DNA of 64,000 bases from Nocardia sp. BSTN01 (GTDB lineage: Bacteria > Actinomycetota > Actinomycetes > Mycobacteriales > Mycobacteriaceae): assembly GCF_015354405.1 (NCBI RefSeq), contig NZ_JADKYP010000037.1, positions 1 through 64,000 on the forward strand, given 5' to 3'. Position 1 is the first letter of the stretch, and each line of letters starts with the position of its first letter. The notes beneath the pieces are model-generated. The model made no database searches, had not been told where the DNA came from, and saw nothing but the letters and a program-made list of their open reading frames with translations. Made by a program: the position numbers and the translations under genes. Shown here in pieces: positions 42,139 to 50,690 of the stretch.

Positions 42139-43908
42139 CTACCCTCGGGGCGCGGTACCGGCCGCCACCTCGTCCGGATAGCTCGGGTAGAAGGGCACAT
42201 ATCCCTGGTCGCGGCCCTTCAGCACATAGATCGCGGTCGAGTCGTCGGAGGTGAAGCCCTGCTTGCGCAGATCCACCTTGCGGCTCTTGAAGGTCGAGGT
42301 GGTCTCCAGTTCGGGCACCACGCGGACGAACAGCGGCACCGCGTACCCGGGCAGGCGGTCGTAGAGCCGGGCGGCCAGCGCGGAGCCGTCGAAGGCGGCA
42401 TCGGCGTCGAGAGTTACCGCGGCCATCCCCGCCTTACCGTCGGCTCCGGGTACGTCCACGCCGTACACGACCGCCTCGGTGATACCGGGCGCGCCGTCGA
42501 AGGCGCCCTCTACTTCGGTGGTCGCGACGTTCTCGCCCTTCCAGCGGAACGTGTCGCCGAGGCGGTCGACGAAGGCGATGTGGCGCCAATGCTGGTCGCG
42601 CACGAGATCTCCGGTGTCGAACCAGCAGTCGCCCTCGTCGAACGCGTTGCGCACCAACTTCGATTCGGTCGCGGATTTGTCGGTGTAGCCGTCGAACGGG
42701 GATCGGTCGGTGACCTTCGCCAGCAGCAGGCCCACACCACCGGAGGCGACCTTGCGCAGTCGCCCGTCCGGGTATCGCCGCGCCTTACCGGTTTCCTCGT
42801 CGAATTCCACCACGGCGTAGGGCAGCGGCCCGAATCCGGCGGTGCGGTCCACGCCGAAGGCGTTGATGAAGGCGATATTCCCCTCACTGGCGCCGTAGAA
42901 CTCCACCACCCGGCCGATGCCGAAGCGCCGCCGGAATTCGTCCCACAGCTCCGGGCGCAGGCCGTTGCCGACCGCCAGCCGCACCGAATGTTCGTGTTCG
43001 CGAGGCGATTCCGGCTGATTGAGCAGGTACCGGCACAGCTCGCCGATGTAGATGAACGCCGTCGACCTGGTCGCGACGACCTCGTTCCAGAAATTCGACA
43101 CCGAGAATTTGCGGCCCAGCGCCAGCGTCGCCCGCGAGCCGAGCACCGCGCCGAGCGCGACCGTCAGCGCGTTGTTGTGATACAGCGGCAGACAGCAGTA
43201 CATGGTGTCGCCGCCGCGCAGGCGGATGCCCAGACCGCCCAGTCCGGCCATACTCTTCGTCCAGCGCAGATGGGTCATCACGCTGGCCTTGGGCAGCCCG
43301 GTGGTGCCGGAGGTGAAGATCAGGAAGGCGCGTTCCCGGGCGCGGACGTCCGCGCACACCGCCGGATCCGCCGGATCGGCCGCGCGCGCCAGCTCCTGCA
43401 ATTCCTGCGTATACAGCAGATTCGGCGGCGGCTCGGGCAGTGAGCGCAGCGCCTCCTCACATTCCTCGCCGATCACGTTGACCGTGCTGTTCAGCAGGCC
43501 GAAGCTGTGCGCCAGAACCTGTTCGCGCTGATTGTGATTGAGCAGCCCGACCGTCGCGCCCAGCTTCACCGTCGCCAGCACCACGAACAGCGTCTCGGGG
43601 CGGTTGGTCATCAGCACGCCCACCACATCGCCGCGGCGCACACCGCGCTGTGCCAGCACCTCGGCGAAGCAGTTCACCTCGGTATTGGCCTCGCCGTAGG
43701 TGTATTCGCGGCCCTCGAAGCGCAGGAACGGCCGATTCGGATACCGGCGCGCCGCCTTCTGGAAGTACAGACCCACCGAGGATTTGTCGTCCGCGCGCAC
43801 CAGCATGCCGGTGGCGCCGCGCAGCATGCCCGGCGTCTCCACCGCCATGGCGGGCAGCCTGCGTGCCAGATCCCAGAGACTGATCGTGTTTCGGGCCTCG
43901 GCGGTCAC
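42139..43908 (-). CDS. fadD6: Long-chain acyl-CoA synthetase FadD6
   Basis: This is a 589-residue ANL-superfamily enzyme that activates long or very long fatty acids through an acyl-AMP to acyl-CoA. It has the P-loop FLIFTSGTTGLPKASVMTH, the adenine motif EFYGASEGNIAFIN, the acid in CWFDTGDLVRDQHWRHIAFV and RLGDTFRWKGENVATTEVE, and the terminal Lys region STFKSRKVDLRKQGF. It resembles FATP/FadD6-type transporters-synthetases rather than FadD13. The GTG at 43908 has GGAGG 5 bases upstream. It lies between the LOG genes and folP2, as in mycobacteria. Confidence 0.93.
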   Translation of the reverse strand: MTAEARNTISLWDLARRLPAMAVETPGMLRGATGMLVRADDKSSVGLYFQKAARRYPNRPFLRFEGREYTYGEANTEVNCFAEVLAQRGVRRGDVVGVLMTNRPETLFVVLATVKLGATVGLLNHNQREQVLAHSFGLLNSTVNVIGEECEEALRSLPEPPPNLLYTQELQELARAADPADPAVCADVRARERAFLIFTSGTTGLPKASVMTHLRWTKSMAGLGGLGIRLRGGDTMYCCLPLYHNNALTVALGAVLGSRATLALGRKFSVSNFWNEVVATRSTAFIYIGELCRYLLNQPESPREHEHSVRLAVGNGLRPELWDEFRRRFGIGRVVEFYGASEGNIAFINAFGVDRTAGFGPLPYAVVEFDEETGKARRYPDGRLRKVASGGVGLLLAKVTDRSPFDGYTDKSATESKLVRNAFDEGDCWFDTGDLVRDQHWRHIAFVDRLGDTFRWKGENVATTEVEGAFDGAPGITEAVVYGVDVPGADGKAGMAAVTLDADAAFDGSALAARLYDRLPGYAVPLFVRVVPELETTSTFKSRKVDLRKQGFTSDDSTAIYVLKGRDQGYVPFYPSYPDEVAAGTAPRG

Positions 43909-43948
43909 ATTCTCCTCCAACGATTCCGGTCAGGCGGTGTCGACGCGC

Positions 43949-44512
43949 TCAGGCGGTGTCGATGCGCGGCGCGGTCAGGGCTCGGAACGCGGATGCCACA
44001 TCCGCGGTCACGGTAATCCGATCCAGTGCGGGCCGCCCGATGAACCCGGCCGCGCTCAGCTCGTCCAGCCAGGCGAACAGCCCGCGGTAGTGACCGTTCG
44101 GATCGAGCACCACCAGCGGTTTGCCGTGCAGTCCCAGATATCCGCCGGTCCACGCCTCGAAGAATTCCTCCAGCGTGCCGATTCCGCCCGGCAGGGTCAG
44201 GAAGGCGTCGGCGCGATCCTCCATGATCTGTTTGCGTTCGCGCATGGTGTCGGTGACGATCAGCTCGTCGCTGTCCACATCGGCGACTTCCTGATGTACG
44301 AGACGTTTGGGAATCACACCCGTGGTGCGGGCGCCTCCGGCGCGCGCGGCCACCGCCACCGCCCCCATCATCGACACATGCCCGCCGCCGGACACCAGTT
44401 GCCAACCGCGCCGGGCGATTTCACTGCCCACCTCGGCGGCCAGGCGCAACGCGTCCGGATCCGCGGCGCTGGCCGAACAGTAGACACACACCGCGAACGG
44501 CTGCCCGCTCAC
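43949..44512 (-). CDS. LOG-family phosphoribohydrolase (Rv1205-like)
   Basis: This 187-residue Rossmann-like enzyme, in its family, releases free cytokinin bases or nucleobases from nucleoside 5'-monophosphates. It has CVYCSASAADP, LVSGGGHVSMMGAVA and the nucleotide/catalytic motif LTLPGGIGTLEEFFEAWT preceded by RERKQIM, the LOG signature pair PGGxGTxxE and the catalytic Arg. Its GTG overlaps the TGA of the second LOG gene (GTGA), so the two are co-translated. In M. tuberculosis the Rv1205 product produces cytokinins whose breakdown yields toxic aldehydes. Confidence 0.88.
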   Translation of the reverse strand: MSGQPFAVCVYCSASAADPDALRLAAEVGSEIARRGWQLVSGGGHVSMMGAVAVAARAGGARTTGVIPKRLVHQEVADVDSDELIVTDTMRERKQIMEDRADAFLTLPGGIGTLEEFFEAWTGGYLGLHGKPLVVLDPNGHYRGLFAWLDELSAAGFIGRPALDRITVTADVASAFRALTAPRIDTA

Positions 44513-45324
44513 CACTGATCCTCCGTCCCGGTGGATTCCTCGCCGCGGCGCGCGGCGGCCTGCAGCACGATGTCGACCAGTTCCTCCACGCTGTCGGTGA
44601 CGTGCAGCAGTTCGAGATCACCGGACGAGATCTTGCCCGAGCCGCTCGGCGAATCGCGCAGCCAGTCGACCAGTCCCGCCCAGTACCGGCTGCCGAACAG
44701 GATGACCGGGAAGCGGGTGATCTTGTGGGTCTGGACCAGGGTGAGCGCCTCGAACAGTTCGTCCAGTGTGCCGAAGCCGCCGGGCAGGCAGATGAACGCC
44801 TGGGAGTACTTGACGAACATCGTCTTGCGGGCGAAGAAGTAGCGGAAGTTGATGCCGAGGTCGACCCACTCGTTGAGTCCCTGTTCCATCGGCAGTTCGA
44901 TGCCCAGGCCCACGGAGTAGCCGCCCGCCTCGCAGGCGCCGCGGTTGGCCGCCTCCATCACTCCGGGGCCGCCACCGGTGATCACGGCGAAACCGGCCTC
45001 GGCCAGGGCGGCGCCGATGGCCCGCGCCGCGTCGTATTCGGGCGTGTCCACCGGCGTGCGCGCGGAGCCGAAAACCGCTACGGCCCTGGGTATTTCGGCG
45101 AGCGCGCCGAATCCCTCGACGAATTCGCTCTGAATCCGGAGCACCCGCCAGGGGTCGGTGTGCACCCAGTCGGTGGGTCCGCGGCCGTCGAGCAGATGCT
45201 GGTCGGTGGTGCCGGTGCCCTGTTTGCGCGCCCGGCGCAACATGATCGGGCCCCTGAACTTCGGCGTCGATTTGGGAGAGGACTTCGGCGATCTGGTCGG
45301 TGCGGGCTCGGGCGCGGTGGACAT
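44509..45324 (-). CDS. LOG-family protein, longer paralogue
   Basis: This is a 271-residue LOG/TIGR00730-type protein with an N-terminal basic extension (about 45 residues, PKSSPKSTPKFRGP) not found in the short form. The core has VAVFGSARTPVDTPEYDAAR, ITGGGPGVMEAANRGACEAG and ICLPGGFGTLDELFEALTLV, with ARKTMFVKYS in the place of the Arg-containing helix. It forms a tandem with the shorter LOG gene downstream, and heteromeric action is possible (inference). It starts 18 bases behind the dapE stop in the same direction. Confidence 0.87.
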   Translation of the reverse strand: MSTAPEPAPTRSPKSSPKSTPKFRGPIMLRRARKQGTGTTDQHLLDGRGPTDWVHTDPWRVLRIQSEFVEGFGALAEIPRAVAVFGSARTPVDTPEYDAARAIGAALAEAGFAVITGGGPGVMEAANRGACEAGGYSVGLGIELPMEQGLNEWVDLGINFRYFFARKTMFVKYSQAFICLPGGFGTLDELFEALTLVQTHKITRFPVILFGSRYWAGLVDWLRDSPSGSGKISSGDLELLHVTDSVEELVDIVLQAAARRGEESTGTEDQW

Positions 45325-45342
45325 GGGACCGAACCTACCGGT

Positions 45343-46443
45343 TCAGCCCTTGTGACCGGTCAGGTAGTTGCGCAGGATCTCGGTGACGACGGTGATCTGG
45401 CGGGTGGGTACTCGCTCGTCCACCTTGTGCGCCAGATTGGGGTCGCCGGGCCCGAAATTGACCGCCGGAATGCCGCGCGCGGCGAATCGCGACACATCGG
45501 TCCAGCCGTATTTCGCGCGCACCCCGCCACCGCCGTGGGAATGGACGCGCTCCACCAGGTTCTTCGCGGCCGGAGCCGACAATCCCGGCAGCGCGCCGGG
45601 CGCACCGTCGGTCCGCTCGAAGCTCACATCCAGTCCGTCGAACACCTCGCGCACATGCTCGGTCGCCTCGTCGAGGGTGCGATCGGGCGCGAACCGGAAG
45701 TTCACCAGCACCTCGGCCTCGTCGGGCACCACATTGCCGGCCACGCCGCCCTCGATCTTCACCGCGGAAAGCCCCTCGCGATACACGCAACCGTCGATGT
45801 CCACCTCGCGCGGCACATAGTCGCGCAGCCGCTGCAGGACGGGCGCGAGCTTGTGAATGGCGTTGTCGCCCAGCCACGCTCGCGCGGTGTGGGCACGGGT
45901 GCCGCCCAGACCGAGGCGGACCCGCAGCGTGCCCTGACAGCCCGCCTCGATCCACGCGCCCGACGGTTCGCCGAGAATGGCCAGATCGCCGTCCAGCCAT
46001 TCCGGCAGTTCGCGTTCGACGCGGCCGAGACCGTTGTATTCGGCGGCGATCTCCTCGCAGTCGTAGAAGATCAGGGTCAGATCGCAGACCGGATCGGCGA
46101 CGGTGGCGGCCAGATGCAGGAACACCGCGTCGCCGGACTTCATGTCCACGCTGCCGCAGCCGAACAGCACTTCCTCACCGTCGATCGTCTCGAACCGGCC
46201 CGGCACGTTGTCGGCGATCGGGACGGTGTCCAGGTGACCGGCCATGATCACCCGGTGCGGCAGTCCACGATTGGTGCGAGCCAGCACGGTGTTGCCGTGC
46301 CGCAGCACCTCGAACCCCTCGGTCTGCTCGCGCAGCGCCCAGGCGACGGTGTCGGTGATCGCCGCCTCGTCGCGGGAGACGCTCGGAATGTCGACGAGGG
46401 TCGCGGTGATCGAGATCGGGTCGGCGCGCAGATCGATGGTCAC
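45343..46443 (-). CDS. dapE: Succinyl-diaminopimelate desuccinylase
   Basis: This is a 366-residue M20-type dizinc amidohydrolase that cleaves N-succinyl-LL-diaminopimelate in lysine and peptidoglycan synthesis. Metal ligands are visible in [44 protein letters not shown] with the catalytic Glu, [18 protein letters not shown] and near the end [18 protein letters not shown]. The GTG at 46443 follows TAGGCT by 7 bases (leaderless). It is divergent from dapD, which makes an earlier succinylated intermediate; both promoters share 110 bases. Confidence 0.95.
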   Translation of the reverse strand: MTIDLRADPISITATLVDIPSVSRDEAAITDTVAWALREQTEGFEVLRHGNTVLARTNRGLPHRVIMAGHLDTVPIADNVPGRFETIDGEEVLFGCGSVDMKSGDAVFLHLAATVADPVCDLTLIFYDCEEIAAEYNGLGRVERELPEWLDGDLAILGEPSGAWIEAGCQGTLRVRLGLGGTRAHTARAWLGDNAIHKLAPVLQRLRDYVPREVDIDGCVYREGLSAVKIEGGVAGNVVPDEAEVLVNFRFAPDRTLDEATEHVREVFDGLDVSFERTDGAPGALPGLSAPAAKNLVERVHSHGGGGVRAKYGWTDVSRFAARGIPAVNFGPGDPNLAHKVDERVPTRQITVVTEILRNYLTGHKG

Positions 46444-46450
46444 CCGAACC

Positions 46451-46545
46451 AGCCTAATTGTTCGCCGGTCTCACGACCGGGCCGAGCGGCTCGGCCGGGG
46501 CGGCAACAGGTAGCCCACCACCTCGCGATCTGCACCCAGTAGGCT
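46451..46545. promoter_or_regulatory. Divergent leaderless promoters of dapE and dapD
   Basis: TAGGCT on the minus strand (46451-46456) lies 7 bases from the dapE GTG. TAGGCT on the plus strand (46540-46545) lies 8 bases from the dapD GTG. Both hexamers are identical, pointing to joint control of the two diaminopimelate genes. Confidence 0.5.
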
Positions 46546-46553
46546 CGAGTGCC

Positions 46554-47507
46554 GTGAGCACACAGGGAGCATCCGCAGTCGGCTTGGCGACGGTGACCGC
46601 GAACGGGACGGTCCTCGACACCTGGTACCCATATCCGGAACTGGGCACGTTCGAGACGTCCGAGACCACGCGGCTGAGCCCGGCCGACGCCGAATACGCA
46701 CGCTTCGCCGATCTGGTCGGCCCCGACGAGGCCCGCCGGGTCGAGGTCGTCGCGGTGCGCACCACGATCGCGGACCTGTCGGCGCCGCCGATCGACACCC
46801 ACGACGAATATTTGCGCCTGCACCTGCTCTCCCACCGTCTGGTCCGGCCGCACGGACTCAGCCTGGAGGGACAGTTCGGACTGCTGGCCAACGTGGTGTG
46901 GACCAATCACGGTCCGTGCGCGGTCGAGGACTTCGAGCTGGTGCGCGCGAAGTTGCGCGCCCGCGGTCCGGTCACCGTCTACGGCGTCGACAAATTCCCC
47001 CGCATGGTCGACTATGTGCTGCCCGCCGGCGTCCGTATCGCCGACGCGGACCGGGTGCGGCTGGGCGCGCATCTGGCCGAGGGCACCACGGTCATGCACG
47101 AGGGTTTCGTGAACTTCAACGCCGGCACACTCGGCGCCTCCATGGTCGAGGGCCGTATCTCGGCCGGTGTGGTGGTCGGCGACGGTTCCGATGTCGGCGG
47201 CGGCGCGTCCATCATGGGCACCCTGTCCGGTGGCGGTAAGCAGGTCATCTCGATCGGCGAGCGCTGCCTGCTCGGCGCCAACGCCGGCCTGGGCATCTCG
47301 CTGGGCGACGATTGCGTCGTCGAGGCCGGCCTCTACGTCACGGCGGGCACCAAGGTCGCCCTGCCGGACGGCCGCACGATCAAGGCCGCCGAACTGTCCG
47401 GACAGTCGAATCTGCTGTTCCGCCGCAACTCGCTGACCGGCAGCGTCGAGGTGGTCGCCCGCAAGGGCACCGGCATCGAACTCAACGCGGCCCTACACGC
47501 GAACTGA
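46554..47507 (+). CDS. dapD: Tetrahydrodipicolinate N-succinyltransferase
   Basis: This is a 317-residue enzyme succinylating tetrahydrodipicolinate in the diaminopimelate pathway. The actinobacterial type is clear: [54 protein letters not shown], and the left-handed beta-helix with hexapeptide turns ([40 protein letters not shown]). It acts as a trimer with succinyl-CoA. The GTG at 46554 aligns with mycobacterial DapD; the longer upstream reading overlaps the dapE promoter and is rejected. Confidence 0.96.
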   Translation: MSTQGASAVGLATVTANGTVLDTWYPYPELGTFETSETTRLSPADAEYARFADLVGPDEARRVEVVAVRTTIADLSAPPIDTHDEYLRLHLLSHRLVRPHGLSLEGQFGLLANVVWTNHGPCAVEDFELVRAKLRARGPVTVYGVDKFPRMVDYVLPAGVRIADADRVRLGAHLAEGTTVMHEGFVNFNAGTLGASMVEGRISAGVVVGDGSDVGGGASIMGTLSGGGKQVISIGERCLLGANAGLGISLGDDCVVEAGLYVTAGTKVALPDGRTIKAAELSGQSNLLFRRNSLTGSVEVVARKGTGIELNAALHAN

Positions 47508-47544
47508 TCCGACGCGAAACCTCCCTTGTCGCCCGGGTTGAGCA

Positions 47545-47578
47545 GGTGACGTACCGGCGACGCCGTCGGCACGTCACC
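47545..47578. terminator. Hairpin between dapD and the XRE operon
   Basis: Stem GGTGACGTACCG (47545-47556) with CGGCACGTCACC (47567-47578), one internal mismatch, and a 10-base loop. There is no clear T-tract; it probably terminates the convergent dapD and XRE transcripts. The rest of 47508-47644 shows nothing else. Confidence 0.55.
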
Positions 47579-47644
47579 GTCCTCGGGCTGTGGCATCAGC
47601 AGACAGGGCGCTCGGCGAGCCAGGTCGGACGATAGCCACGCGGC

Positions 47645-48466
47645 TCAACTCCGGTTCATGGCGCGGGCGATGGTGGCGCGTGCTCGGTCGCCGTAGATCG
47701 CCTGGGTTTGCAGGGCCGTCCAAGCCTTCTCGTAGTAGGCGAGTTCTCGTGGCTGAGTGATGGTGAGCTCCGCGGCAATTGTTTCCACCAACACTGTCCG
47801 ACGGTCGTGAATGACGAAGTTCGTTGTCGTATAGACGAACTCGGCACCGGTGGGAACGATGCCCACGACGAGTCTGGACAGTTCCATCAGCTCGAGAAGA
47901 TGCCGTAACTGATCGAGTCGGACCGCGTCGTCTCCGACTCCGGTATACAGCGCGGGTTCACCGATCAGATAGTGGAATTGATGTGCGCCCTCGGTCAGGA
48001 TCTTCTGCCGCTGCATGCGAGCCTCGAGCGCCTCGCTCAAATCATCGGGACTGCCGACGAAGTCGATGCAGCGTCGCAGAATGATCTCCGCGTACGCTCG
48101 GGTCTGCAACAGGCCAGAGGGGATCAGCGGACCGTATCCACGGATGAGCCTGGTGCCGGATTCGTGTTCGATACTCGCTCGCTGTCGGCGGGCGTGGCCG
48201 GTATCGGTGATTCGCTTCCACTCGAGGTAGGCGGCGTGAATGTTGGCGGCAGTCGCGATGAGATCCGGGAGCGCTAAGTCGGCATCAGTAATCCGGCACC
48301 AGGTGCGCAGGTCGGAGTCGGACGGAAGCTGCCGGCCGTTCTCGATCTTGGGAACCTTCGATTGTGCCCATCCCGCCTCGTGAGCCAGAGCGGTACCGGT
48401 AAGGCCCGCCTGCTTGCGAAGTTCGCGCAGGCGGGCCCCCAGTGCTCGACGGGCATCATCACTCAT
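47645..48466 (-). CDS. XRE-family regulator with DUF5753 domain
   Basis: This is a 273-residue protein with an N-terminal XRE helix-turn-helix (ARLRELRKQAGLTGTALAHE, then AGWAQSKVPKIENGRQLPS) and a C-terminal DUF5753 region (SGLLQTRAYAEIILRRCIDF, later YTTTNFVIHDRRTVLVETIA). This is the Scr1-like group, abundant in actinobacteria and normally paired with DUF397 or DUF6879 small proteins; such modules act in developmental or antitoxin-like regulation. The ATG at 48466 follows the DUF6879 stop by 2 bases, so they are one operon. Codon and base composition is less GC-extreme than the core genes, fitting an accessory origin. Confidence 0.85.
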   Translation of the reverse strand: MSDDARRALGARLRELRKQAGLTGTALAHEAGWAQSKVPKIENGRQLPSDSDLRTWCRITDADLALPDLIATAANIHAAYLEWKRITDTGHARRQRASIEHESGTRLIRGYGPLIPSGLLQTRAYAEIILRRCIDFVGSPDDLSEALEARMQRQKILTEGAHQFHYLIGEPALYTGVGDDAVRLDQLRHLLELMELSRLVVGIVPTGAEFVYTTTNFVIHDRRTVLVETIAAELTITQPRELAYYEKAWTALQTQAIYGDRARATIARAMNRS

Positions 48467-48468
48467 AG

Positions 48469-48990
48469 TCACGTCCGGAAATGCTCGTGGGATACGGATT
48501 TGTGCCACACACGATCCCACAGAGCACAGGCGTAACCCACAATCTGGGCATCGCTCGTTGCGGCGACACCAGACCACCAGCCGTCCGCGTCGAACACGCT
48601 GTAAGCCACGGTGTGGTCATCGATCAGCCAAAAGTCGTCGGCTGCGGCGTCGGCCCGATCCGCATGGTCTCGGGCGAGCCACCGCACATCCTCGCCCGCC
48701 TCGAGGTTGTGCGGAGTCAGCGCAATCAGGTAACGCGTGTAGTCGGTGGGCGGCACGGACACGATGCGCGCACGTTGCACGGCGACACCTCGGCCCACCA
48801 GATCGGTGACGGTGCGGGCCCATGGATCGAACCAGGCGCCGCCGGGATCGTCGATCTCCCCGTCCAGAAACTGCCGCATCGCGGAATGCTCGGAGTCCGA
48901 GCGGTATTCGTCTCGCGTCTCAAGGTGACACGCACGAATTGTCGCAAGTCCGAGCAGTTCCGGAAGCTCGGTACGGCTGTACAGACGCAT
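48469..48990 (-). CDS. DUF6879-family protein
   Basis: This is a 173-residue cytosolic protein with no signal peptide or membrane segment. Features typical of DUF6879 are the N-terminal ACHLETRDEYRSDSE, WFDPWARTVTDLVGRGVAVQ, SVPPTDYTRYLIAL and FWLIDDHTVAYSVFDADGWW. These proteins occur almost only next to XRE-DUF5753 regulators and are presumed partners; the activity is unknown. The ATG at 48990 directly follows the TAG of the small upstream gene, so all three are co-translated. Confidence 0.75.
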   Translation of the reverse strand: MRLYSRTELPELLGLATIRACHLETRDEYRSDSEHSAMRQFLDGEIDDPGGAWFDPWARTVTDLVGRGVAVQRARIVSVPPTDYTRYLIALTPHNLEAGEDVRWLARDHADRADAAADDFWLIDDHTVAYSVFDADGWWSGVAATSDAQIVGYACALWDRVWHKSVSHEHFRT

Positions 48991-49296
48991 CTACCGAGCC
49001 CCCTGGACGAGCGCAATCTCGACGGCGGCCTCATGACCCGGAATATTCATGATCTCCAACGCTTCCGCGTCATCGACAAGATCACCTCGGACGAGGTAAG
49101 TGCCGCAACCTGTGTCTTCGAAGGCCGGAAACCGGGTGCCCGGAACGGCGAAGCTCAACAGCTCGTGCGGAATCTCGACACACGCGTCCTCTCCAGTTCG
49201 GTACCCCTGGATCACGATGCGCTGCTGATCGTCGGGCTGCCACAACCGGGGAGACCCGCCATCGCCGCTACCGCCGCCGATGAAAGTTACTCGCAT
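48991..49296 (-). CDS. Small protein of the DUF6879/XRE operon
   Basis: This is a 101-residue acidic protein, first gene of the operon. It opens MRVTFIGGGSGDGGSPRLW and contains RIVIQGYRTGEDACVEIPHE and CGTYLVRGDLVDDAEALEIM. Short genes of this appearance usually precede DUF6879; no function is known. The ATG at 49296 is taken as start; an ATG at 49311 is in frame. The upstream AT-rich segment (about 49320-49395) is shared with the divergent microprotein operon. Confidence 0.6.
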   Translation of the reverse strand: MRVTFIGGGSGDGGSPRLWQPDDQQRIVIQGYRTGEDACVEIPHELLSFAVPGTRFPAFEDTGCGTYLVRGDLVDDAEALEIMNIPGHEAAVEIALVQGAR

Positions 49297-49372
49297 GTGA
49301 GGTCCAATCATTCTTGAAGGATCGGTACATACGCAACATTAACGCCTTTCAGGGCTATATTCTAGGCTCTGT

Positions 49373-49549
49373 ATGAGAATAGTCGAGAATATTCCTTGCG
49401 GTTGGGCGATTCCGATTCTTACGGTCGAACCACCCCGGCGCCGGGTGGTCGCCGATCCGGCGCATCGGTGCTCGAACGGCCGGCACCGACGGTCTCAGCC
49501 CCGGCGCCGGGTGATGTCAATCCACGATTCCTGGAGGATGCCACCGTGA
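49373..49549 (+). CDS. Microprotein ORF 1 of the divergent operon (58 aa)
   Basis: This ORF runs from ATG 49373 to TGA 49549. It begins MRIVENIPCGWAIPILTVEP and ends in a basic stretch (RHRRSQPRRRVMSIHDSWR). TATTCT and TAGGCT -10-like hexamers lie just upstream. It is linked to the next ORF by a GTGA overlap, which is the chief argument that it is translated. No family is recognised; it may act mainly as a coupled leader. Confidence 0.4.
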   Translation: MRIVENIPCGWAIPILTVEPPRRRVVADPAHRCSNGRHRRSQPRRRVMSIHDSWRMPP

Positions 49550-49650
49550 TAACCGAGGAATCGAGCGCACCTCGAAACTCGGTCGGTCGAACACACCGAC
49601 CCACCACTGTCACCTGGACCCGTATCGACGTATCGGAGCGATGCTCGTGA
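49546..49650 (+). CDS. Microprotein ORF 2 of the divergent operon (34 aa)
   Basis: This is a 34-codon frame from GTG 49546, with GGAGG 8 bases upstream, to TGA 49650. It is polar (ITEESSAPRNSVGRTHRPTT) without a recognised domain. Its GTG overlaps the previous stop, and its own TGA overlaps the GTG of the membrane microprotein. The strong ribosome site is what sets it apart from a chance frame. Confidence 0.45.
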   Translation: MITEESSAPRNSVGRTHRPTTVTWTRIDVSERCS

Positions 49651-49787
49651 TCTGGCTCCTGGTCGGCAGCATTCTTCTTTCGATCGCGATCTACGCAGCG
49701 ATCGTCTGCTGGCCTCAGCGGATCCCGAAAGTTCGCAGGCTGCAGGGGGTTCGATGCACATCCGGAGTGAAGAGCGATGAACGGTAG
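49647..49787 (+). CDS. Membrane microprotein (46 aa)
   Basis: This frame starts with GTG 49647 (GTGA overlap with the upstream stop, GGAG 8 bases before) or ATG 49641. It encodes one clear transmembrane helix, IWLLVGSILLSIAIYAAIV, followed by a basic tail (PQRIPKVRRLQ) and a cysteine. Small single-helix proteins like this can be toxins of type I-like systems, regulators of membrane enzymes, or phage-defence parts. None of these can be chosen from sequence. Confidence 0.6.
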   Translation: MIWLLVGSILLSIAIYAAIVCWPQRIPKVRRLQGVRCTSGVKSDER

Positions 49788-50157
49788 CCGAACTTGCGCT
49801 GCAGACGACGAACCCGACTCGCGCGCAATGGCTTACGTCTGCGTCGACCTGATCGAGACCATGACCGATGTCGATCGGGCCGCACGGCAGGTCGCGGCAC
49901 GGCTCGGATACGTCTACCTCGGAATGACGAAGAGCAGCAGCCTCATCGCCCCCGAGGTATTGCCCGATCACATCAGGACGCACGAGGTCGAGCTGCTGAT
50001 CGTGCCCGACATGGCGCACCTGCGCGGCAAGGTCCCACCCGAGCTTGCCGAGATCACCGACATCCACGATCTGGCGACCGGCCATACCTACGAGCGGGAG
50101 GGCGCGTACGCACCCGATGAGGGGCACCGGCCGAACCCGTTGACAGCACCGTCATGA
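49777..50157 (+). CDS. Unknown protein with weak resolvase-like layout
   Basis: This is a 126-residue cytosolic protein; ATG 49777 has GGAG upstream and overlaps the previous gene by 11 bases. The pattern AYVCVDLIETMTDVDRAARQ, LGYVYLGM and VELLIVPDMAHLRGKVPPEL is reminiscent of the beta-alpha-beta core of serine recombinase N-domains, but the catalytic Ser position (normally AYxRVS) would be Asp and no DNA-binding part follows. I consider it an unknown with that faint likeness. The next start overlaps its stop as ATGA. Confidence 0.55.
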   Translation: MNGSRTCAADDEPDSRAMAYVCVDLIETMTDVDRAARQVAARLGYVYLGMTKSSSLIAPEVLPDHIRTHEVELLIVPDMAHLRGKVPPELAEITDIHDLATGHTYEREGAYAPDEGHRPNPLTAPS

Positions 50158-50381
50158 AACCCGCACTGCCACAACGTCGCCCGTCAGTAGAAGTCGAAGC
50201 GAGCTGGTCTGCGAGTCTCGCACTGCTGGACAGCCTGCTCGCTGCCCTACGTGCATGGCAGCCCGGCCGCGTGTCACCCGCTGCTCCGACCGAACAGGAC
50301 ATCGCCGGAATCGGGACGGGCCGCATCCAAACCGTATGTAGGCCGAACGGGATGAATCGGTCACTTTGGGGAGGAAGTCAT
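50154..50381 (+). other. In-frame coupled extension upstream of the secreted protein
   Basis: An ATG at 50154 overlaps the previous TGA (ATGA) and opens a frame (MKPALPQRRPSVEVEASWSA) that runs without a stop into the signal peptide of the secreted protein at 50382. Either a 177-residue long form with internal signal-like helix is also made, or this is a decayed small gene that lost its stop. Confidence 0.4.
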
Positions 50382-50687
50382 ATGCACGTGCGGAAGTTCA
50401 TTGTCGCCATAGCCCTGCCACTGGCTGTCGGCGCCGGATTGGCTGGGTCAGCCACCGCGTCGGCGTTGCCGACGGACACCGCGCCGAACGTGACCCACGC
50501 GGATCCGATCGCTCGCTACACCGCTACCGTGAAGTGCCAGTTGGTCAAGCACGGGGGCGAAGCGCAGGGATATATCACCGGAACTGGGTCCGGGAAGACC
50601 AAGCCGGACGCGGTTGCTGCAGCGAAGAAGGACGCTGATCGTAGCGTCCCACAGGGCTACTACAAGCGTCATTGCAAGGAGATCTGA
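50382..50687 (+). CDS. Small secreted protein
   Basis: This is a 101-residue protein with a Sec signal peptide (MHVRKFIVAIALPLAVGAGL ending at ATASA) and a small mature domain with two cysteines (TVKCQLVKHGG and YYKRHCKEI) that may pair. Gly/Lys-rich text (YITGTGSGKTKPDAVAAA) lies between. The ATG has GGAGG 8 bases upstream, clearly a start in its own right. Function is unknown; its presence in an operon of cytosolic and membrane microproteins suggests an exported effector or sensor. Confidence 0.7.
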   Translation: MHVRKFIVAIALPLAVGAGLAGSATASALPTDTAPNVTHADPIARYTATVKCQLVKHGGEAQGYITGTGSGKTKPDAVAAAKKDADRSVPQGYYKRHCKEI

Positions 50688-50690
50688 CAG

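Noticed and set aside
49777-50157. Serine recombinase remnant
   Set aside because: The likeness is faint, the nucleophilic Ser is absent and no DNA-binding domain or attachment-like repeats are nearby, so I left it as an unknown protein.
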